Under the pieces are notes generated by a model. The model was given only the letters and a program-made list of their open reading frames with translations, searched no databases and was not told the DNA's origin. Positions 59,112 through 64,000 of a DNA stretch of 64,000 bases are shown one piece after another. This stretch comes from Hydractinia symbiolongicarpus (lineage: Eukaryota; Cnidaria; Hydrozoa; Anthoathecata; Hydractiniidae), in contig NC_079878.1 in assembly GCF_029227915.1 (NCBI RefSeq), positions 27,989,501 through 28,053,500 of the forward strand, in the 5' to 3' direction. Position 1 is the first letter of the stretch, and each line of letters starts with the position of its first letter. The translations under genes and the position numbers were made by a program.

Positions 59112-59194
59112 TAGGGATTTTGTGATTCGCAAAATGTCACAGAATTACTGGATCCAATAATGAACACCAAGCTGAGGAAGCCATGGATATTTTT
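59100..59194. repeat. Direct repeat copy 2 flanking the Fic-BRO segment
   Basis: About 95 bp matching 57379-57467: CCAAGGCTCAAC, a hairpin TTTTGTG-ATT-CGCAAAA, TACTGGATCCAATAATGA and GGAAGCCATGGATATTTTT. This copy is in its natural place, because its right part codes for the C-terminus of the 60-codon ORF. Confidence 0.85.
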
Positions 59195-59327
59195 CGCATA
59201 ACTCTTCAATATCCCGAGTCGTGTTTACCAGTTTGCTGACATCGTTATTATTCACTGCATTTATCAGTCTGCTGTGGGGTCTCAAAAGAGCTTGATACAC
59301 AGCTTTAATTACTCTCCCATTAACCAT
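59145..59327 (-). CDS. Unrecognised 60-codon ORF
   Basis: A short intact frame (MVNGRVIKAVYQALLRPHSR ... KYPWLPQLGVHYWIQ) starting 22 bases after the ATPase stop. It is basic at the N-terminus with a helical middle (NNNDVSKLVNTTRDIEELCE). No family is recognised. Evidence that it is or was a gene: it fits the tight head-to-tail spacing, and its 3' end is duplicated at about 57413-57467, where the copy has picked up a stop. A hairpin (59119-59135) follows its stop. Confidence 0.5.
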   Translation of the reverse strand: MVNGRVIKAVYQALLRPHSRLINAVNNNDVSKLVNTTRDIEELCEKYPWLPQLGVHYWIQ

Positions 59328-59348
59328 CTTTTCTTGTATGTCAAGAGT

Positions 59349-59785
59349 CTAACCAATAATCTTGTAACTTCTAGGATGCTCCAGTCTTATGTAGAGACAT
59401 GCGTGCTTGGACTTTTTCAATTCAGTCTTGATAGTCTCCCAGTCTTCGATCATATTGGTCTCTTCGTCTACCATTTTAATGTCGCTCCTTTCCGAGGGGT
59501 ACCACATGAATAGCTGCTTTTTTTGCCTTCGAAGGTTCTTCGGGATGGCCGTGTAGCTTTGAGTGAGTAACCAGAGACTGTGTTTGCGATCTCTACCGCT
59601 GATGGCAAGCTCAAGCAGGGATTGACGAGATAGGTCTTGTTCCAGCGGAGAGTAGGGCAGAGAATGACAATGTTGCAGAAACAGTGCCTGTACTCGTTCT
59701 CAAGGAGGTCGAGCACTCGTTGGGTCTTGCCACAACTTGTAGGCCCGGTGAAGATTGTCGTATGCGGGTCTTTGATAATGTTCAT
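59349..59785 (-). pseudogene. A32/FtsK-HerA-type packaging ATPase, internal deletion
   Basis: The N-terminal frame (from 59785, context AATAAAATATG) has Walker A GPTSCGKT at residues 13-20 and continues to ILCPTLRWNKTY. In another frame, from about 59625 to the TAG at 59349-59351, the C-terminal half is readable: LLELAISGRDRKHSLWLL, TQSYTAIPKNLRRQ, LFMWYPSERSDIKMV and SKHACLYIRLEHP. The two halves meet near 59620-59640. The middle, including the hydrophobic strand with the Walker B acidic pair expected in this family, is absent. With about 145 codons it is much shorter than intact Polinton ATPases (roughly 200-250). The role would be packaging element DNA into capsids; this copy cannot be active. 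Confidence 0.88.
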
Positions 59786-59798
59786 ATTTTATTCAAAG

Positions 59799-60047
59799 CT
59801 AGACTTTCGGAGGCATTAGGGAACGCTTATACCACTTTTGTTTTATGGCATAATCGTCGAATAATATTGCTCCTGTCATATATCCAGCGAGCTTCAATCC
59901 GTCCTCCATGTCCATTTTGGCCCCCGGCCTAGAAACTCCCAGAGCCTTTTTCGCGCCTATCGCCAAGACAATAGTATAGGTTACTAATCTGACGGCTTCC
60001 CACAAGCCGTCAACGACTTCTTTCTCATAATCCTCTTTGCTGCTCAT
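59799..60047 (-). CDS. Small membrane-associated protein, 82 codons
   Basis: Intact, starting in TATAATAAATGAG. An acidic N-terminus (SSKEDYEKEVVDGLWEAV) leads to a hydrophobic helix (RLVTYTIVLAIGA), a basic hinge, a second moderately hydrophobic part (LKLAGYMTGAILFDDYAI) and a basic end. It ends 13 bases before the ATPase start. Small membrane proteins in this position are usual in invertebrate Polintons; the function is unknown. Confidence 0.7.
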   Translation of the reverse strand: MSSKEDYEKEVVDGLWEAVRLVTYTIVLAIGAKKALGVSRPGAKMDMEDGLKLAGYMTGAILFDDYAIKQKWYKRSLMPPKV

Positions 60048-60057
60048 TTATTATAGG

Positions 60058-60393
60058 TTATCGCATCTTAAAAATTTTAATTTTCGAAGGCTTTTGCTGC
60101 TGAGACGGTCCTTCTGCTGGCGCACGTGCGGAGACGCTAGGCGTTTCAGCAGGCTTCTTACGTATGTAATAGACTGCCACGCAAGCGGCAAATACGGTAA
60201 TACCTCCAGCGCCATAGAGATATGCACTGAACTTGTGAGGAGATGCGACACGTTCCTGACCCTCTTGCGAAGTACTTTTGCCCACGTTCTTCTGTAAGTC
60301 AGCCTTGTTCTTGCGGTTCCATTCAGCAAGTCTCTTGCCAGCAGCAACACGACCCTCATTCTTCTTGGTTATGACTTGGTTAGATTCATTCAT
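60058..60393 (-). CDS. Small single-pass membrane protein, 111 codons
   Basis: Intact, starting in AAATAAATG. A basic, polar N-terminal half (RVAAGKRLAEWNRKNKADLQ) is followed by one transmembrane helix at about residues 59-78 (YGAGGITVFAACVAVYYI), then a Pro/Ala-rich segment and a basic C-terminus (SKIKIFKMR). The gap to the next gene is 10 bases. The basic N-terminal motif and single helix are a familiar Polinton arrangement; a virion role is possible but unproven. Confidence 0.75.
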   Translation of the reverse strand: MNESNQVITKKNEGRVAAGKRLAEWNRKNKADLQKNVGKSTSQEGQERVASPHKFSAYLYGAGGITVFAACVAVYYIRKKPAETPSVSARAPAEGPSQQQKPSKIKIFKMR

Positions 60394-60435
60394 TTATTTG
60401 TAAGTCGTGAGACGTAGAAAAATCTTTTTTTTACA

Positions 60436-60984
60436 TCAAGAAGGCTTCTCTGCGCAACTTGGTTCTATTTCATCCGGAAAAAGCGGCACATCTTCTCGCA
60501 GTTTGATTTGCGCTTGACGCTCCTCGGCAATTTCGCTAAGTTTTTTCCACACCAGATGGTTGAAAACTGTGCAAAACAGAGAGACGGGAGCGAGCCACAG
60601 CCCGCACTTTTCATACATGTATGACCCTGCAACTTCCATCGGAGAGTTCGCTGTGAACGATGGCAATTTCTCCGTTACATTACCAATCAACTCTGAAGTC
60701 GAGTTTTGAATCAGAAAGTTTGCGTTTATATCGCTCATCATGGTCTGAAAATTGTCAACACCTGACATTTTCGACAGCAAGTCTTTTGCTGCAGAATTTT
60801 GCGCTTGTGCCTCGAGCTTCTTCAAGAGGTTGTCAAGTTGTTTCTCTGTCGCTTTATCCAGCAACTCAGGCGTCCACTCCTATTTTCCCAGAGAGTTGAC
60901 GAGACTCAAGTTTTGCTTGACTTTTTCCCGCTTTCTCATTGCTGGTGTGTCTAAGACGTCTAAAATTTCATTCAGTTCTGACAT
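60436..60984 (-). pseudogene. Helical Polinton protein with in-frame TAG
   Basis: The frame starts MSELNEILDVLDTPAMRKRE at 60984 and reaches SLVNSLGK, where TAG (60880-60882) stops it. The same frame continues EWTPELLDKATEKQLDNLLK to the stop at 60436. The total is about 182 codons: helical and charged, with a Trp-containing hydrophobic stretch near the end (LWLAPVSLFCTVFNHLVW) that could be a membrane segment. There is a single nonsense lesion. The frame is also open upstream to 61209, giving a hydrophobic stretch (MILELLLVMLYVSFLYVYC); that part overlaps the polymerase end and is less likely to be coding. Confidence 0.7.
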
Positions 60985-61150
60985 AACTTTTATTAGAGAG
61001 GAAAACTTGCAGTAGACGTACAAAAAACTTACGTACAACATTACCAACAAGAGTTCAAGTATCATTTTTATAAATGCATTTTCGTGATCAAGACCATGCT
61101 GAATGCAAACGTTTGAAACAGAAAATTTTGACATTTTGAAAACACTGAGA
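60985..61150. other. 166-bp spacer between polymerase and next gene
   Basis: AT-rich spacer, the widest in the minus-strand series. The minus strand carries CTAATAAAAGTT just before the ATG at 60984. No strong hairpin was found; the best is a 5-bp ACGTA/TACGT dyad near 61015. It is open in the frame of the downstream gene (see that entry). Confidence 0.4.
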
Positions 61151-64000
61151 CTATGTGTGTGAGATGCAAATAAATTTTTGAAGCATCCCGCGAGACTCAA
61201 AACATCCATGGTTTAACATGGTCGGGATGCCACACTCTGGTGAGCAATTCTTGCTTGCAAACCACTCCAGGACTGCTCCATGTGCAAAGGTGAACCCACC
61301 TTGAGCTTGAAGTCGCTTGTCATCATCAACACTCAGCGCAATTTTGTTCAGCTTTTCGGTGAAAATCTCGTGTTTTCGACTGGTAAATCTCAGTTGCGTG
61401 CGATACAAATTTTGACAGGTCTGCAGGCTGTTCAAATAGTCTGCGAACGTGATCTGTTTCTTGACGACACACTTTTTTGTACCTTTTGCCTTTTTTGTCT
61501 CGTGTCCTTCGAGTGTCTTGCACGCATACATTTTTGACCTCAATGCAACAAATTCGATCATGATTTTGCCTCCAAGTTCATCCTTCATTAAGCACAATTT
61601 TTTCTTGTTTTTGCCAATAGGCAAGGGACGTTTGTCTTCGGGACTGTAATTCGATGTGTCAAACCTTGATTCAACGTCACCTGCAATATCTTTATAGACA
61701 TCGTCTGTTCTGATGTGGTAGACGAAACTATCTGTGTCCATGTAGCAAAGCTCTGCGCCTGCACCAAATTTCGGCTTGATGTAGTCGTAGTGAAACTCAT
61801 ACATCGTGAGTTTGCTCAAGTCCAAGATGGAGAGGCCGAGGTAGACAGGTTTGTTCATGACGATTTTCACTTTGTTCATTTCCATTGCCACAAATGTCTT
61901 GTCAAATCTTGATGTGCTGTGATAGTTTGGAGCTGATGCGAGCTTCTTGCGCCTCCATTCCGTTGTCACCATTTTGATGTCACGGTCCTTGCGAACGTTC
62001 TCCATGGTCTTACCAAACACGCTATTATTCATCAGCTTAAAAAAGTCTTTCTCAAAGTCATTTTTGGCATCCTTTCGCAGCTTTGTGTTCATGTCAATGT
62101 AGGGTTTCAGTCAAGCACTTTACTTGAACTCAATGACTCGGTGCACCTCGGTGAGAACCAATCCATGCTGCAGTGCCTGCTGCAATTTTCGAATGTGCAG
62201 CACGTATTTTTCCTTATCAAACACATTGCACGTCAACTTTTCACAGTTGTTGTTCAGACGCATCTTTTCAGGCAAGAATGGAAGGTCGTTGTGGAGTTTG
62301 TGCAGCTTTTTCGGGTAGTGGACATCCACTTCAAGAAAATAGCCATCATCTCCATTTCTTTAATTTTCTATAAAAGCTTGAGTAAAATTTTCGAGGTCTT
62401 CACGCCACTTAAAGCCGTGTGTTGGCAGCTTTTGTGACATGGCACCTCCGTACAGATTGTTGGCATCGATGTACAGCAGATACGAGATCAACAGGTTGAC
62501 ATCAAACAATTCCCCCATGTACGGATTGTTCGCCTTAGCATGGCGCTTGATTGCTTGGCAAATACCACCTCTGAGCCCCTTTTCAACCATCAGTAGCATG
62601 TCGATGTCTGGGAGAAGCTCGAGCACTTGAGCAGTCACTTTTAGAGCTGCTGGCCATGCGAGGCCTGGAGCAGTGTAAAAATACGCTGGATTAAGCTCGT
62701 AGATGTTTTGAAAAATGTCTCGAAAATTTTCAAAAACGTCTGCTAAAAGAAGCGTGTCGCTCATCACGTAGAGATCGTGGTACTCTCTAAGGTTTTTGAT
62801 GTTGAAAGTCTTCCACACCTTTTGAGCATGCTTGTAGTCGTTTTCGGTGATGTTTTCAAGGTTCAAGCTGCTGTAAAATTGTCCTTTTGGAGGACGTGCT
62901 GTCTCTTCAAAACGCTCCCACGCATCCATGTATTCGTAGGGGTAAACACCCTTACGCAGCAAAAGTCTAAAGTGCTCGTCATTGCCCTTTGCATACTTGA
63001 ATGTGTTGGAAAATTTCTTCTTCATGGAATGCTCATTCAGTTCCACCGTCTTGTAAGAGCAGTAACAGGTTTGGCACTTGAATTGCGCCTTGTACTCTGA
63101 GTCAATCTCGATGAGTTCCATGTTTGATTTGCAGTCGTTGCAGCTGACACTTTCACTGTTGATTCGAGCACAAGGCTTGACAGTGAGCTTTGCATGAACC
63201 TGCAGCTGTCGATGAACTTGATTTTGCAGGTCGTGCTGATTTCCACTTCTTTCATTTGGTTGGTTTTCTTATTCTTCTTCATCTGCTTTAGCGGTTCGCC
63301 GTCTTTTCCTTGAAATGTGACGGATTGCTTGATGGAGAAGCTGATGTATTTTTCGCTGTTTTCACCCAGACATTCAAACTCGTGGCTTTTGAATTCCCTG
63401 GCCAGTTGCTTGATGATGATGTGATCGTCATACCGTGAGCGATTGTGCATGACCACCGGAATCTCGTTGGGGATGCGATATTTTAGGTTGCACGAACTGT
63501 GTGCAGCTCCTCGATACTGACCAGTGTAGTGACAGTGATCTCGAACTTTGCGCATTGTGATGTCTTTGTTGTTCTTCTTGAAAAGCCCATTGCAAATGAA
63601 GCATCTTTTTGTAGACTTGTGGGCTTCTTTCTCTTCGTGTGTCAACGGGATCATATTCTTCTGTGGATGTCTGATAGCTCTATTGACTTGATCTCTCAGT
63701 CCCTTTCAAAACCTTTCCATGCAGTCTTTTCCACGAGAGCAGTCGGATGATTCTTCAACTTCTCCATGTGCAAATTTGGTTATGAAGGCATATCCTGAAG
63801 CCACATGCTTGCTGACGACTCTGGTGTGTGATTTTCTGGGTCTCCATCACAACCTTGAACAGGTTTCAAGATACATTCTGTGTCTGCATAGATGACAAAT
63901 TGCATTCTGAGCGATTTTTGCCCATCTTCGTGTTTGAGGACTGTTCCTTCTTTAGGCATGACAATCTCGCAAAAATCACGGTCCATGCACACTTTCATGT
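61151..64000 (-). pseudogene. Protein-primed family B DNA polymerase (pPolB), broken, 5' end outside window
   Basis: About 950 codons are visible, running off the right edge. In order: Exo I YADTEC near 63880; a zinc segment CFICN...HCHYTGQYRG near 63550-63600; Exo II YDDHIIIK near 63430; a Cys-pair segment CQTCYCSY near 63060; Exo III YHDLYVMSDTLLLADVF near 62760; motif A YIDANNLYG near 62460; motif B NNSVFGKTM near 62020; motif C YMDTDSF at 61726-61746. These are the exonuclease and polymerase motifs of Polinton polymerases, which copy the element from protein-primed ends. The lesions are a frameshift near 63810, TGA 63706-63708, a frameshift near 63170, TAA 62360-62362, TAA 62120-62122 and TGA 62111-62113. 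From about 63170 to 61151 it is one frame apart from the stops. All catalytic motifs are still readable, so decay is recent. Confidence 0.93.

Larger units (their letters stand above)
47834..64000. mobile_element. Polinton/Maverick element, decayed, right end outside window
   Basis: The hallmark set is present: protein-primed family B DNA polymerase, D-35-E integrase, A32-type packaging ATPase, capsid-type protein, and coiled-coil and small membrane proteins typical of invertebrate Polintons. The proposed left end starts AGTGGAGCTC directly after satellite sequence; Polintons characteristically begin with AG. Base composition changes abruptly to higher GC. Extra cargo includes ankyrin-like, SAP-like, Fic and BRO genes. 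Many genes are broken, so this copy is probably not autonomous. No maturation protease gene was recognised in the visible part. Confidence 0.92.

Noticed and set aside
60985-61209. Hydrophobic N-terminal extension of the gene starting at 60984
   Set aside because: The frame is open but overlaps the polymerase end, and the ATG at 60984 has the usual AATAAA-type context; kept only as a remark.
61184-61230. GCATCCCG/CGGGATGC inverted repeat near the polymerase 3' end
   Set aside because: It lies inside the coding part of the polymerase with a 30-base loop, so it was not counted among the gene-end hairpins.
61151-63720. Reassigned stop codons (alternative genetic code) to explain the TAA/TGA in the polymerase
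   Set aside because: TAA, TAG and TGA all interrupt genes here, together with frameshifts and deletions; ordinary decay explains it and intact genes use normal stops.

Overview
The window looks like nuclear DNA of an animal, most plausibly an early-branching one such as a cnidarian. The reasoning is a very long AT-rich satellite array, a Helitron, and a large Polinton/Maverick whose protein set (protein-primed family B polymerase, retroviral-type integrase, packaging ATPase, capsid-type proteins, coiled-coil membrane proteins) resembles those of cnidarian and other invertebrate Polintons. The organism is an inference; no host single-copy gene is present.

Bases 1-44846 are one uninterrupted satellite array with a monomer of about 373 bp (roughly 120 copies). 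Monomers fall into several recognisable variants arranged in higher-order repeats of many sizes: 1, 2, 3, 5, 7, 11, 13 and 14 monomers. At 44847-47412 a 2.57-kb non-autonomous Helitron (5' TC, 3' hairpin plus CTAG) sits exactly between an A and a T of one monomer. The interrupted monomer resumes at 47413 and runs to about 47833.

From about 47834 to the right edge is a Polinton of higher GC content, cut off by the window. Its order is: terminal region with tandem repeats; ankyrin-like pseudogene, OB-fold-like and SAP-like small genes (+); two broken minus-strand genes (membrane protein, beta-rich protein); a minus-strand fragment abutting a broken plus-strand gene; a coiled-coil/transmembrane gene (-); capsid-like protein, small membrane protein and integrase (+); then a long head-to-tail minus-strand series, in transcription order DNA polymerase B, a coiled-coil gene, two small membrane proteins, packaging ATPase, a 60-codon ORF, a Fic-domain gene, two BRO-type genes and an orphan 177-codon gene.

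The element is a relatively young fossil. Polymerase, ATPase, integrase, capsid-like, ankyrin and several other genes carry frameshifts, internal deletions or in-frame stops, while most catalytic motifs are still readable and several small genes are intact. It has probably lost autonomous function: the integrase lacks the segment expected to hold its first catalytic Asp, and the ATPase lacks the segment expected to hold Walker B.

Three features go beyond standard Polinton annotation. Perfect or near-perfect short hairpins sit at nearly every gene end that has room for one, as in giant-virus 3'-end signals. AATAAA lies within a few bases of most start codons, often as AATAAATG. A Fic + BRO accessory segment is flanked by about 90-bp direct repeats, with a shared 12-bp motif (GTTGAGCCTTGG) upstream of each accessory gene, which looks like a cargo-exchange site. 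No tRNA, rRNA or CRISPR array was seen.
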